DNA from: Lachnospiraceae bacterium A2
GTDB lineage: Bacteria > Bacillota > Clostridia > Lachnospirales > Lachnospiraceae
Length of the DNA stretch: 64,000 nucleotides
Direction: 5' to 3'
Assembly: GCA_000403315.2 (NCBI GenBank)
Contig: KE159639.1
Coordinates: 328,712-392,711 of the forward strand
Both the position numbers and the translations under genes were made by a program. The notes beneath the pieces were generated by a model, which saw only the letters and a program-made list of their open reading frames with translations, was not told the DNA's origin and did no database searches. This document shows positions 27,409-36,875 of the stretch, in pieces (the stretch's first letter is position 1; every line of letters starts with the position of its first letter).

Positions 27409-28668
27409 TTAGAAAATCCTTCTTACTGCAACGATTGTCCTATAATTCGCTGGGGAAGTGTACTTAATGCCTGTTGCTTCTGTACTTGCATGTACGATAG
27501 TATTCCCGCCGATATAAATCCCAACGTGACCGCTGTAACATACAATGTCACCCGGCTGCATTGCATCTGCGCTTACGCCATACCCTACGCCAGCCAGTGC
27601 GCTGGAGGAATGGGGAAGCCCTACGCCAAATGCTGCATATACGCTCATTACAAACCCGGAGCAGTCTGCGCCGTTTGTCAAACTTGTCCCGCCATATACA
27701 TAAGGGTTACCCACAAACTGGCATGCATAGTCTGCAACTGCCTGTCCACTTCCGCCGCTTGGCGGAGCATAGCTCCTGCTTTCCCCTGAGGAGGACCCTG
27801 AAGATGAACCTGAGGAGCCGCCGGAACTACCGGAGCTGCTGGAGCGGGAAGACCTTGAAGCTTCCTCTGCCGCCTTACGTGCAGCTTCCTCTGCTGCCTT
27901 ACGTTCTTCTTCTTCTTTCTTAAGGCGCGCTTCTTCTTCTTCCTTAGATTCAGCTACTACATAATTGGTGCTGCATTTTACGAAATCGCCGGATACCCAT
28001 CCGTCCCCTTCTTCAATTGCAACTTTTACCCATCCGTCTTTTTCTTCCACTACGCTGAGCGTTTCACCTTGGGGAACTTGTCCAAGGACATCAGACTCTG
28101 TGCTGGAATCCGCACGGACATTCAAATTATCGGTTGTAACGTCTGCTACCCTGTAGCCAACGGATTTTGCTAATTCAGGATTCCCTAATACAAGGAACTC
28201 TGATTTTATGTACCCTTCCACATTGCCGGAATGGATCTTGTACCAGTCACCTTCTACCCCAAGGACGGTACATGCGGAATTATTGTAAAGCTTGCCGAGT
28301 ACTTCGCTGTCTTCCCCTGCCGCAGCCCGGACATTTACATAATTGTCAACCTGGGCAATTGCGATATCATCATACTCTGTCTTCTGGACAGGTGTTTCAT
28401 TCTTAACATCATCTACGGCTGTGTCAATGGATTCATGCCTTGGTGCAAGTGAATTCGCAAAAATCTCAGTTACGCCTGCGGTTACGGAAGTGTCTTTTTC
28501 TGCTTCTTTATTCTCTGCTGGCTTCTCTGCCTGTGTTTCCTGCGCTGCAGTAATCAAATCCCCTGCCCCTGCGCTTACAGATGCATGTGACACAAAAGAA
28601 CTGCTTGTAATGACAACTGCTGCCGTTAAGCAACATGTAGTTGCCTTTCTTATAGAATTCCTGTTCAT
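27409..28668 (-). CDS. secreted SH3-domain NlpC/P60 cell-wall endopeptidase
   Basis: The 419-residue protein begins with a signal peptide (MNRNSIRKATTCC onward, predicted cleavage near ASVS). It carries two bacterial SH3 repeats (about 105-235, each starting near VNVRA or LNVRA), an Ala/Glu/Lys coiled coil with a Ser/Gly linker (about 240-300), and an NlpC/P60 domain with Cys in NGADCSGFV and His in GHVGIY. It would hydrolyse gamma-D-Glu-diamino acid bonds in peptidoglycan. The start at 28668 is set by GGAGGG ten bases upstream. Confidence 0.93.
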   Translation of the reverse strand: MNRNSIRKATTCCLTAAVVITSSSFVSHASVSAGAGDLITAAQETQAEKPAENKEAEKDTSVTAGVTEIFANSLAPRHESIDTAVDDVKNETPVQKTEYDDIAIAQVDNYVNVRAAAGEDSEVLGKLYNNSACTVLGVEGDWYKIHSGNVEGYIKSEFLVLGNPELAKSVGYRVADVTTDNLNVRADSSTESDVLGQVPQGETLSVVEEKDGWVKVAIEEGDGWVSGDFVKCSTNYVVAESKEEEEARLKKEEEERKAAEEAARKAAEEASRSSRSSSSGSSGGSSGSSSGSSSGESRSYAPPSGGSGQAVADYACQFVGNPYVYGGTSLTNGADCSGFVMSVYAAFGVGLPHSSSALAGVGYGVSADAMQPGDIVCYSGHVGIYIGGNTIVHASTEATGIKYTSPANYRTIVAVRRIF

Positions 28669-28757
28669 AATAACTAAACCCTCCATGTTTTATCCCGTTT
28701 TATTGTTATGAAGCCCCGCAGGGTACTCCATTTGTTACGAATTTATTACGGAATTTA

Positions 28758-28786
28758 TTATATCAAGGGCAGCCGATTATGTCAAC
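28758..28786 (-). promoter_or_regulatory. consensus sigma-A promoter of the NlpC/P60 gene
   Basis: TTGACA (28781-28786) and TATAAT (28758-28763) on the minus strand are separated by 17 bases. Both hexamers are perfect matches, implying strong constitutive expression. Confidence 0.85.
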
Positions 28787-28860
28787 TGTAATCTTTTACA
28801 AAAATGTTACGATATTTGCACGAATATTGTCATTAATGCATTCAGCGCCAAAATGCCTTC

Positions 28861-29697
28861 TTAAATCAGCTTCATCCTTTTAAATTCATGATAAATGCCG
28901 TCTTCCTCCACGCTCCCGCAGACAATATCCGCCCTCTCCTTTAATTCTTTGCAGGAATTCCCCATTGCCACGGCAATCCCTGCGCGTTCCAGCATCTGCA
29001 GGTCATTCATGCTGTCGCCAAACGCAACTGTGTCAGCCAGTTCCATCCCATAATATTCGCAGACATGTTCCATGGCTTCCCCTTTGTCCATGTCCTTTCG
29101 GATAATCTCGCCATTATAGCAGTCCGCATCTTCTGCATAGGGATGTACCACATAATGGAATTCTTTCTCCATATATGGCTTCGTCTTTTCAATATCTGCT
29201 AAATCTGTGCAGATAAACCCCAGTTTATAGGCTCCCTTCCTTGGATATTCCGTATAAGGCTGAACCCCCACACCCGAAGCCAGTTCCTTTTTCATCCGGG
29301 CCAATTCAGAATTTGTCGGCCCTGCCGATGCACTGGTAAGGATTTCCTGAAGGCTGCTGTCAATATAAATCCCTTCCGGGCTTTCAATCCGGCAATAAAT
29401 TCCAAATTTATGGAAAATGCCCAGGCACTGTTGGATTGTTTCTTCCGAAAGCACGCTGTCGCGGACCACCTTCCCGTCAATTTCTATATACCGCCCTGCG
29501 CTGGCAACCACGCCGTCAAACCCTGCCGCCAAGACATCTTCACTTACAATAGGCATATTACGTCCTGTGCTTACGAAAACTTTATGCCCATTCTCCCTTG
29601 CTTCCCGCACTGCCCTTGCCGCAAGCTCTGTCGGTTTTTCCAACGGGACAGTAAATGTCCCGTCGATGTCTAAAAACACAATTTTTTTATCAGCCAT
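28861..29697 (-). CDS. Cof-type HAD-family phosphatase
   Basis: A 278-residue HAD hydrolase with motif I DIDGTFTVP near the start, a STGR motif II, and the C-terminal GDSMNDLQML motif IV with AVAMGN. The cap between is the type IIB seen in Cof/YbiV enzymes, which act on sugar phosphates and nucleotides. The start codon overlaps the stop of the PTS permease gene by one base, so it belongs to the alpha-glucoside operon and may dephosphorylate an accumulating sugar phosphate. Confidence 0.9.
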   Translation of the reverse strand: MADKKIVFLDIDGTFTVPLEKPTELAARAVREARENGHKVFVSTGRNMPIVSEDVLAAGFDGVVASAGRYIEIDGKVVRDSVLSEETIQQCLGIFHKFGIYCRIESPEGIYIDSSLQEILTSASAGPTNSELARMKKELASGVGVQPYTEYPRKGAYKLGFICTDLADIEKTKPYMEKEFHYVVHPYAEDADCYNGEIIRKDMDKGEAMEHVCEYYGMELADTVAFGDSMNDLQMLERAGIAVAMGNSCKELKERADIVCGSVEEDGIYHEFKRMKLI

Positions 29698-31643
29698 TAT
29701 GCTTCCTCCAATTTTATGAGAGGCTCCATACAGCGGATCTCCCCTGTTTTTAAGCCAGCTACATTTTTATAATCTTCTGTATTCGCAATAATCACAGGGG
29801 TTGCCACATGGTATCCCGCTTTCTTGATGTTAGGAATATCGAACGTAAGGAGCAGTTGCCCTGGCTTTACCTTATCCCCCTGGGCGACATGGGCTTCATA
29901 GTATTTCCCTTCCAGCTCAACGGTATTCACGCCAACATGTATTAGCAGTTCTGCCCCATTTTTTGCAGTAATCCCAACCGCATGCTTTGTATCAAACAAG
30001 GTAGATACCTCCCCTTCACAGGGGGCTACCACTTTTCCCTCTGTAGGGATTACTGCCATCCCCTTCCCCAATACTTCCGCAGCAAATGTGCCGTCTGGCA
30101 CTTCACCCATTGGGATTGCCGTGCCCGTGAGGGGGCTGCATATTACATTCTTTTCTATTTCCATAGCAGCATGTTGGGCGCTTCCTATTATTTCTTCGGC
30201 AGGCACCCCTGTTTCCGCCAGTTCTTTATTGAACCTTTTCATATTCGACATAAGGTAGGTAAAAAGAAACCCTGATACAGCAGATATTGCCGTGCCCACC
30301 AGAAAATTCTGCATACTTGATGCAGGCACGCAGACAAACCCAACCACGCCTGCCGTCCCAGGCGCCGTATTCAGGACATTCATCAAAGTCACATATCCGC
30401 CTCCAAGGGCAGCGCCAGCCATAGCCCCATAGAAAGGATATTTCAGCTTCAGGTTCACGCCGAACATTGCAGGCTCTGTAATGCCAAGCATCGCAGATAC
30501 GCCCGAAGTAGCTGCAACGCTCTTTAATTTCTTGTCTTTTGCCCGGAGCATTGCACAGATTGTCGCACCTCCCTGCGCCACATTATTGCAAGATGCAATT
30601 GCCAGCAGGAACGAACCGCCTGCGGCTACCATCTGGATATCCACCGGAAGCAGGCTGTGGTGCATCCCCGTCATGGTAAGGGGGGAATATAAAAATCCCA
30701 GGACCATGCCGCCCAGAACCCCAAGCGTATCATGCATCCAGACGAATCCGCTTGTCAGCAAATCGCCTGCGGTCCTCATAATTCCCCCTACTACTGTAAA
30801 CGTAACAAACCCAGTTACCAGGACTGTAAGCAGCGGCGTCAGGAGATTATCCAAAATCTCCGGGATATGCTTATGCAGCTTCTTTTCTACAAAAGAAAGG
30901 ATATAGGAGGCCGCCAGCACGGGAAGGACCGTCCCCTGATAACCCACCTTTTCCACAGTAAGCCCAAAAATGTCCCATACCGGGATTGTGCCTTCCGTCA
31001 CAGCAGTACCATAAGAATATGCATTCAGCAAATCCCCTGAAACCATAATCATGCCCATGACAGCCCCCAAATATGGATTTCCCCCAAACATCTTTGTGGC
31101 AGAAAAACCAATCAGGATAGGCAGGAAGGCATAGGCTGCACTGGCAAAGGTATTAATCATGGAAGCAATATCGGAAAGCGCCGGATACGCTTGTACCAGG
31201 GACTGCCCTTTCACAAACAGGCCATTTGCCGTCAGCACATTATTCAGCCCCATCATCAAGCCGCTGGCAACCAATGCCGGGATGAGGGGCACGAATACGT
31301 CAGACAACGTTTTTACCAGCCTTTGGAGCGGGTTCATCTTCTGCACCGCCGCCTGCTTGACTTCACTCTTTGTAGCTTCCGCAATCCCGCCTGCCTGAAT
31401 AAAACGCTTATACACTTCATTTACAGTACCGCTTCCGATAATAATCTGGAACTGCCCCCCATTGGCAAACTGGCCTTTGACAAGGTCCACGTTCAAAATC
31501 CCATCCACATCTGCCTTGGCCTCATCCCTCAAGACCAGCCTGAGCCTCGTTGCGCAATGGGCTGCGCTGATAATATTTTCTGCGCCTCCGACCAGTTCCA
31601 ACAGCTGTTCGGCAGATGCTTGGTAACGTTCTTCTTTTGTCAT
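29697..31643 (-). CDS. PTS permease EIIBCA, sucrose/trehalose/beta-glucoside type
   Basis: A 648-residue fusion in B-C-A order. EIIB carries the phosphocysteine Cys30 in ISAAHCATRLRL. EIIC spans about 105-460 with multiple membrane helices and ITEPAMFGVNL. EIIA near 500-640 has the phospho-His569 in LLIHVGVNTVE. It imports and phosphorylates a disaccharide. The partner GH13 hydrolase, overlapping by four bases, makes an alpha-glucoside (trehalose, sucrose, isomaltulose or maltose type) most likely. Confidence 0.92.
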   Translation of the reverse strand: MTKEERYQASAEQLLELVGGAENIISAAHCATRLRLVLRDEAKADVDGILNVDLVKGQFANGGQFQIIIGSGTVNEVYKRFIQAGGIAEATKSEVKQAAVQKMNPLQRLVKTLSDVFVPLIPALVASGLMMGLNNVLTANGLFVKGQSLVQAYPALSDIASMINTFASAAYAFLPILIGFSATKMFGGNPYLGAVMGMIMVSGDLLNAYSYGTAVTEGTIPVWDIFGLTVEKVGYQGTVLPVLAASYILSFVEKKLHKHIPEILDNLLTPLLTVLVTGFVTFTVVGGIMRTAGDLLTSGFVWMHDTLGVLGGMVLGFLYSPLTMTGMHHSLLPVDIQMVAAGGSFLLAIASCNNVAQGGATICAMLRAKDKKLKSVAATSGVSAMLGITEPAMFGVNLKLKYPFYGAMAGAALGGGYVTLMNVLNTAPGTAGVVGFVCVPASSMQNFLVGTAISAVSGFLFTYLMSNMKRFNKELAETGVPAEEIIGSAQHAAMEIEKNVICSPLTGTAIPMGEVPDGTFAAEVLGKGMAVIPTEGKVVAPCEGEVSTLFDTKHAVGITAKNGAELLIHVGVNTVELEGKYYEAHVAQGDKVKPGQLLLTFDIPNIKKAGYHVATPVIIANTEDYKNVAGLKTGEIRCMEPLIKLEEA

Positions 31644-33289
31644 GGCTTCTGTTCCTCCTTCGCTTCTATTACCTCACAAATCATTGCTTCATAAGGGCGC
31701 AACTCCATCCCTTCCATCTGCATCACAGGTTCCTGCTTATAATTCGACAAGATTACCTTGCCCTTAGCGGCATAAGCAAATCCGGCCGGCTCTCTATAAA
31801 AGTTGCATACAACCAGCCATTTCCTGCCATCCTGCTCCCTTGTATATGCAAATACCCTTTCATCCTCCGGGCAAAGCAGATGGAATCTCCCATGCGCCAA
31901 TACTGGCTCCTCTTTCCTGAGGCTGATCAACTTTTTATAATAATAGAAAATAGAATTTTTATCCTCCAATGCCTTTTTTGCATTAATTTCCGTAAAGTTC
32001 GGATTTACTTTGTACCAAGGGGTCCCTTCCGTAAACCCTGCGGCATGGCTGCTGTCCCACTGCATCGGGGTCCTGGCGTTATCCCTTGCTTTTGCACAAA
32101 GGGATTCCATAATCTCCTCTTCCCTGCAGCCCATCTGCTTCCGCTCATGGTACATATTGACAGATTCTATATCTGCAAAATCCCCAATCCCTGAAAATGG
32201 ATAATTTGTCATCCCTATCTCTTCCCCCTGATAAATATAGGGGGTGCCTTTCATCCCATGCAGGGTCGTTGCAAGCATCTTTGCAGATTCCACCCGGTAC
32301 TCCTTGTCATTCCCCCATCTGGAAACAATCCTTGGAAGGTCATGGCTGTTCCAGAACAGGCTGTTCCACCCTTTCCCCTCCAAGGCCTCCTGCCATTTTG
32401 CGAAAGCCTGCTTTAACTGTTTCAATGCAAGGGGCTTTAAATCCCACTTCCGCTTGCCGGGGGCTTGGTCTGCCTGCATTTGCTCAAACTGAAAAATCAT
32501 ATCCAGCTCTTTCCGCTCTGGGGCAGAATATAAAATCCCATCTTCCACATCTGCTCCCCAACATTCCCCAACTGTCACAAGCCCCTTGCCCCCAAACGTT
32601 TCCCGGTTCATCTCCTGAAGGTATTCATGGAGCTTTGGGCCGTTTTCTTTGATTTCCTGGTCTGGCACTTTCCCAATCACATCAATCACATCCATCCGGA
32701 AGCCTCCGACCCCCATGCCAATCCAGTAATTCATCATTTTCCAGATTTCTTTGCGCATAGCTTCATTTTCCCAATTCAGGTCTGGCTGCTTTTTATGGTA
32801 AAAATGCAAGTAATATTCCCCTGTTTCCTCCGAATATTCCCATGCGCTGCCTCCAAAGCAGGATTCCATCTGGTTTGGGGGGCTGCCAGCCTCGCCTTTT
32901 CTCCAGATGTAATAATCCCGGTATGGATTGTCCTTTGATTTCTTTGCCTCCATAAACCATGGATGCTCATCGGAGGTATGGTTTACCACAAGGTCCATCA
33001 TAATCTTAATACCACGATTTTTACATTCATGGATGAAAGCTTCCATATCCTCCATTGTGCCGTACTCCGGTGATACCCCATAATAATCCGATATGTCATA
33101 GCCGTTATCCGCATTGGGGGAAGGATAAACTGGGCTTAGCCAGAGCACATCAACGCCAAGTTCCCCCAAATACCAAAGTTTGGAGCGAATACCGTTAATA
33201 TCGCCAATTCCATCGCCATTGCTGTCACAGAAACTGCGCGGGTATATCTGGTATACAACACTTTTTTTCCACCATTTTTCTTTCTCCAT
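31640..33289 (-). CDS. GH13 alpha-glucosidase / phospho-alpha-glucosidase
   Basis: The 549-residue enzyme has the GH13 (alpha/beta)8 fold with nucleophile Asp200 (GGFRMDVID), acid/base Glu242 (TVGECW) and Asp317 (NSHDLPR), and VVNHTSDEHPWF in region I. Length and motifs fit the oligo-1,6-glucosidase / trehalose-6-phosphate hydrolase group. Because the only linked transporter is a PTS, the substrate inside the cell is probably a phosphorylated disaccharide such as trehalose 6-phosphate. I cannot separate these by eye. Confidence 0.88.
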   Translation of the reverse strand: MEKEKWWKKSVVYQIYPRSFCDSNGDGIGDINGIRSKLWYLGELGVDVLWLSPVYPSPNADNGYDISDYYGVSPEYGTMEDMEAFIHECKNRGIKIMMDLVVNHTSDEHPWFMEAKKSKDNPYRDYYIWRKGEAGSPPNQMESCFGGSAWEYSEETGEYYLHFYHKKQPDLNWENEAMRKEIWKMMNYWIGMGVGGFRMDVIDVIGKVPDQEIKENGPKLHEYLQEMNRETFGGKGLVTVGECWGADVEDGILYSAPERKELDMIFQFEQMQADQAPGKRKWDLKPLALKQLKQAFAKWQEALEGKGWNSLFWNSHDLPRIVSRWGNDKEYRVESAKMLATTLHGMKGTPYIYQGEEIGMTNYPFSGIGDFADIESVNMYHERKQMGCREEEIMESLCAKARDNARTPMQWDSSHAAGFTEGTPWYKVNPNFTEINAKKALEDKNSIFYYYKKLISLRKEEPVLAHGRFHLLCPEDERVFAYTREQDGRKWLVVCNFYREPAGFAYAAKGKVILSNYKQEPVMQMEGMELRPYEAMICEVIEAKEEQKP

Positions 33290-33410
33290 ATTCCTTTCAC
33301 CTCGCTTCTTGTTTTTCTTCAGCGATTTTAGTATACTGTAAGAAAGCGTTCATTGCTTGCATAATTTTATCAACTAATAACACAATTTTATGATTTAGGA
33401 GTGGATGACT

Positions 33411-34283
33411 ATGCCCCGCGCTTATCACGAAAACAAAACCCATGGAACCTCCGTCTTCCCCTTGCAGGTCTATTCCCACCATGACAAGGACGGATTCTAT
33501 TTTGTATCCCAGCATTGGCATGAAGAATTGGAATGGGTATATGCTGAATATGGAGTCCTAAACCTGACTATCCATGGCGAGCCCTTTGCCTTAAATCCCG
33601 GAGAATTCTGCTTTATTAATTCTGGGGAACTGCATGAAATCAAATCCAGCGGGGAATCCCTGCACCACGCCGTGGTCTTCAACCCCAGCTTCTTAGATTT
33701 TGCATTGTATGATGCATGCCAGCACAACTTCATCCGGCCAATCACCAATGGGGCTTTGCTGTTCCCCACCTTCTGCTCTGCTTTTTCGCCGGAAGACCAT
33801 AAACAGATTTTTTTCCATATGCAGGAAATCATAAAACTTTACCACACGCTTCCTGCATGCGCCCTTTTAAGCATTAAAATCCACATACTGCGCATGATAG
33901 AGCTATTTTTTCAGGCGGGCTATCTTTTAGAAAATACCTTATCGCCCAAAGGGAAACATTCTTTGGAAAAGTTAAAGAAAGTCATTGAGCATGTCCATGT
34001 AAATTATGCAGAGCCAATCTCGCTGCAGGCTTTGGCTGACATATGCTTTATGAGCCCTAATTATTTCTGCCGCTATTTTAAACAGGAAATTGGAAAGACG
34101 CCGATTGGCTTCATAAATGAATACAGAATTGAAAAAGCTTGTGAGCTGTTATCCGAATCGCTGCTGCCTATTTCCGAGGTTTCGCTTTCCGTTGGATTTG
34201 ACAATTTTAGTTATTTCATACGGAAATTCCGGGAATATAAAGGCGTCACCCCGAAAAAGTACCGCTCCCTCTGCCTGAAATAG
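33411..34283 (+). CDS. AraC-family transcriptional regulator
   Basis: The 290-residue protein has an N-terminal cupin for ligand sensing (HWHEELEWVYAEYG, then NPGEFCFINSGELHEI). The C-terminal 100 residues hold two helix-turn-helix motifs (SLQALADICFMSPNYFCRYFK and ISEVSLSVGFDNFSYFIRKF). It is divergent from the PTS/GH13 operon with 120 bases between, which marks it as the likely local activator. The start at 33411 is preferred because AGGAG lies nine bases upstream. The ATG at 33405 is too close to it. Confidence 0.9.
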   Translation: MPRAYHENKTHGTSVFPLQVYSHHDKDGFYFVSQHWHEELEWVYAEYGVLNLTIHGEPFALNPGEFCFINSGELHEIKSSGESLHHAVVFNPSFLDFALYDACQHNFIRPITNGALLFPTFCSAFSPEDHKQIFFHMQEIIKLYHTLPACALLSIKIHILRMIELFFQAGYLLENTLSPKGKHSLEKLKKVIEHVHVNYAEPISLQALADICFMSPNYFCRYFKQEIGKTPIGFINEYRIEKACELLSESLLPISEVSLSVGFDNFSYFIRKFREYKGVTPKKYRSLCLK

Positions 34284-34291
34284 GCATGAGC

Positions 34292-34382
34292 CTAGGGCGT
34301 GCTTGCACCATGCTTTCCGCCAAATGCGCTTCACATCTGTGGGAAGTGCAGATGGCAGGAAGGATGTTCCAACACGCCCTAG
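34292..34382. repeat. CTAGGGCGTG-family palindromic element
   Basis: CTAGGGCGTG and CACGCCCTAG form exact 10-base inverted ends of a 91-bp element in the gap between araC-type and trxB genes, two convergent genes. An inner pair (CTTTCC/GGAAGG, CATCTG region) suggests a long hairpin. Confidence 0.7.
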
Positions 34383-34431
34383 ACCCTCAAGCAGATTTGG
34401 GCAGGCAAGATGGGCGGCCAGTTGGCTGCCA

Positions 34432-35340
34432 TCAACTTAAGATATATTTCTCCGCAGAGGTAACTGCATTTGCACCGTCTGCAGCCGCAGTAAGCACCTG
34501 CCTAAGCTGCTTCGTCCTTACGTCCCCGGCTGCAAAAACGCCTTCCACGCTGGTCTTTGTATCTTCCCCTGCTACAATATAACCGCCGGCGTCCTGAGCC
34601 ACAAGGTCTTTCACCGCACTGGAATTCGGCTCAATCCCAACGGCAATGAATACCCCCTGCACTTCCAGTTCCCGGCTCTCCCCATTTTTGCTGTTTAAAA
34701 GTATGGAGGATACCTGCCCTTCCCCTTTAATTTCCGTTACAACGCTGTCCAGCACTGGTTCAATATTAGACGCTTCCTTCACTTTTTCCTGCAGGATCTT
34801 TGCCCCGCGGAACTGGTCCCGCCGATGCACCAGATATACCTTTTCTGAACCCCTTGCAAGGAACAGCGCATCCTCTAAGGCAACGTCCCCGCCGCCCACC
34901 ACGGCTACGGTTTTCCCTTTGAAAAAAGCCCCGTCGCAGGTAGCGCAGTATGAAACGCCCATCCCAACCAGCTTATCTTCCCCCGGAATCCCAAGCCTGC
35001 GGTGCTTTGCCCCGGTTGCAATAATTAAAGTTTTGGCTTCGTAAACGCCTTTTTGGGTCGTTACGATTTTCTTTTCCCCATCCAGCCTGACGGAAAGGAC
35101 CTGGGCGTTCACTACCTCTGCCCCAAGCCGGTCTGCATGGGCGCGGAATTTCTGCCCCATCTCAAACCCGGTAATGCCCGGGAGCCCGGGATAATTGTCT
35201 ACCTCATAGGTATCCAAGATTTGCCCGCCGCTTAGGGGCTTTTCCTCTATCAGCAGCGTGCTCAGCCTTGCCCGCTGGGCATAGATGGCAGCGCTCAGGC
35301 CTGCGGGCCCGCTCCCTAAAATAATGATGTCATATTGCAT
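34432..35340 (-). CDS. trxB: thioredoxin reductase
   Basis: A 302-residue flavoprotein that reduces thioredoxin with NADPH. The FAD motif GSGPAGLSAAIYAQRA is at the N-terminus, the redox CATC centre appears in YCATCDG, NAD(P) binding in VVGGGDVALEDA, and the second FAD motif GVFAAGDVR near the C-terminus. The start at 35340 (MQYDIIILG) has GGAGGG five bases upstream. A long in-frame upstream extension has no protein-like character. No thioredoxin gene adjoins it. Confidence 0.95.
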   Translation of the reverse strand: MQYDIIILGSGPAGLSAAIYAQRARLSTLLIEEKPLSGGQILDTYEVDNYPGLPGITGFEMGQKFRAHADRLGAEVVNAQVLSVRLDGEKKIVTTQKGVYEAKTLIIATGAKHRRLGIPGEDKLVGMGVSYCATCDGAFFKGKTVAVVGGGDVALEDALFLARGSEKVYLVHRRDQFRGAKILQEKVKEASNIEPVLDSVVTEIKGEGQVSSILLNSKNGESRELEVQGVFIAVGIEPNSSAVKDLVAQDAGGYIVAGEDTKTSVEGVFAAGDVRTKQLRQVLTAAADGANAVTSAEKYILS

Positions 35341-35494
35341 AGAAACCCTCCTTCTGTATTGCTTTTTCCTGTTCCCCGTGCCATAATAGATAGGGGATAG
35401 CCCGTTGGCGTTGGTACGGCATTGCGCAGGAACCCGTGCAATGCTGCGTCCGCTGCCAGACAGATGGGGCGCCCAAAAGAAAGGAGGCACGGTT

Positions 35495-35671
35495 ATGGAT
35501 ATAGCTTCTTTATCAACTGCCCTCAGCATGACCCAAGTCAGAAACGACTTCGGGGCTATCATGCTTGGCAAACAACTGGACACGATGGAAAATATGGGCG
35601 ATTCCATGATAAAACTGATGGAACAGTCTGTAAACCCGCATATTGGCGGCAACATTGATATTTCTGTCTAA
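35495..35671 (+). CDS. yjfB: YjfB-family putative motility protein
   Basis: A 58-residue protein beginning MDIASLSTALSMTQV and ending GGNIDISV, the pattern of B. subtilis YjfB, which is associated with the motility regulon but has no known biochemical role. An AAAGGAGG site precedes the ATG. It stands alone on the plus strand and is followed by a GC-rich hairpin. It hints that the cell, or its ancestor, is flagellated. Confidence 0.8.
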   Translation: MDIASLSTALSMTQVRNDFGAIMLGKQLDTMENMGDSMIKLMEQSVNPHIGGNIDISV

Positions 35672-35684
35672 CGTCCCAAAAACG

Positions 35685-35721
35685 GCATCCCTGCTGCTGG
35701 CGCAAGCTGCGGCAGGGATGC
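35685..35721 (+). terminator. hairpin after yjfB
   Basis: GCATCCCTGC and GCAGGGATGC form a 10-bp stem starting 14 bases after the yjfB stop. The following T-run is short (TTTT after CGCAG). Confidence 0.6.
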
Positions 35722-35781
35722 GCAGTTTTGCGCGCTTTTCCCCTCTTAACATTCCCACGGCCAACACTGCTTATACGGCCA

Positions 35782-35824
35782 GAGCGTGTTTGAAAATTGT
35801 AGGAATGAATTTTCAAACACGCTC
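35782..35824. repeat. short GAGCGTGT-family palindrome
   Basis: GAGCGTGTTTGAAAATT and its exact 17-base complement surround nine bases. The same ends, with one change (GTCTG), bound the 166-bp element at 62226-62391. The rest of 35825-35901 shows no gene. Confidence 0.75.
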
Positions 35825-35901
35825 CAGTACCGCGAATAATAAGTTTCTGATACATTGACGCAGGATAAATCAGACAAGCCAACGTGTCCGTTACTTATTA
35901 T

Positions 35902-36864
35902 TCACTGTACTAGTTCTGCATAAACCCGCAGCGCCATCACGCCAAAGGCTGCCATTATGCCCAGCACCAATGGGACTGTGATGATTTTTTCCCTTGTGCC
36001 GCCGGAAAACATATGTTTGACATACTCCCAGCGGTGGTTAATTTTGCAGATAGCAATGTAAATGCCAACTGCGCCGCAGGTGGTGCCAATGGCAATTACG
36101 CCCCAAACTGCAATCCCTATTAGAAACATAAAGAGTTCGCCCCGGTTCATAGTAGCGGCGTAGCCCCCTGCCTGCACCTGCATACCGGCGTCTATCCCCA
36201 GCCTCCCATACAGCATGGGGAGCAGGAATGTCATAACGACGCTGGTGGCATTTAAGGTGAAATGGGCAACCATGGAACTGAAAATGCTTCCGGTAGCCTC
36301 CACCAGAAACGCCAGGTACACCCCTAGGGCAAACGCATAGATAAACTGGTTCAGGTTCATATGCATACACCCAAACAAAAACCCGCTGAGGAAGATTGCC
36401 GGGAGCATCCTGCTCTTTTTATAAGTGGAAAAAAGCACCCCACGGAACAGGAATTCCTCCACACAGGCCGGGAGGACTGCCGTAAACAGCAGGCTTAAGA
36501 AAAAGCTCTGCCCCTGCATCATATCCATGACTGCCCTGGAGCCAGAAGTGGTAAAAATCATGGAAATGGCGTTTAACACGATAATCAGGGGGTACATCAG
36601 GTAGGTGCACACCACTACCAGCACAACCGTGGCAATGTTTATCTTCCGGTACGGAAGGAACTCCCGCACCCTGCCTTCCCTGCGCCTGCAGTAAAGCAGC
36701 CCTGGCAGCAGCACAAGGGCCTGGGACAGCAGGATCAGCACATAATTGGACATCCCCGCTAAAAACGGGACATAGGCAGACAGCAGGCTAATCCCAACGC
36801 TTGCCCCTATATAAATCAGCACCGTTGCCAGAAATACACGGTTTACGCTTTTATTTTCAGACAT
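35902..36864 (-). CDS. CPBP-family intramembrane protease (CAAX protease-like)
   Basis: A 320-residue protein with about eight membrane helices. The CPBP motif EEFLFRGVLF and later FLFGCMHMNLNQF (with the catalytic His) are clear. Relatives process peptides or act in bacteriocin self-immunity. A substrate cannot be named. It lies 11 bases downstream of the cvfB-type gene, probably in one operon. Confidence 0.9.
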   Translation of the reverse strand: MSENKSVNRVFLATVLIYIGASVGISLLSAYVPFLAGMSNYVLILLSQALVLLPGLLYCRRREGRVREFLPYRKINIATVVLVVVCTYLMYPLIIVLNAISMIFTTSGSRAVMDMMQGQSFFLSLLFTAVLPACVEEFLFRGVLFSTYKKSRMLPAIFLSGFLFGCMHMNLNQFIYAFALGVYLAFLVEATGSIFSSMVAHFTLNATSVVMTFLLPMLYGRLGIDAGMQVQAGGYAATMNRGELFMFLIGIAVWGVIAIGTTCGAVGIYIAICKINHRWEYVKHMFSGGTREKIITVPLVLGIMAAFGVMALRVYAELVQ

Positions 36865-36875
36865 CCCGGACCCTC

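Noticed and set aside
34432..35655. A 407-residue form of thioredoxin reductase
   Set aside because: The extra N-terminal residues are not protein-like, and the ATG at 35340 has a strong ribosome binding site and gives the family length.
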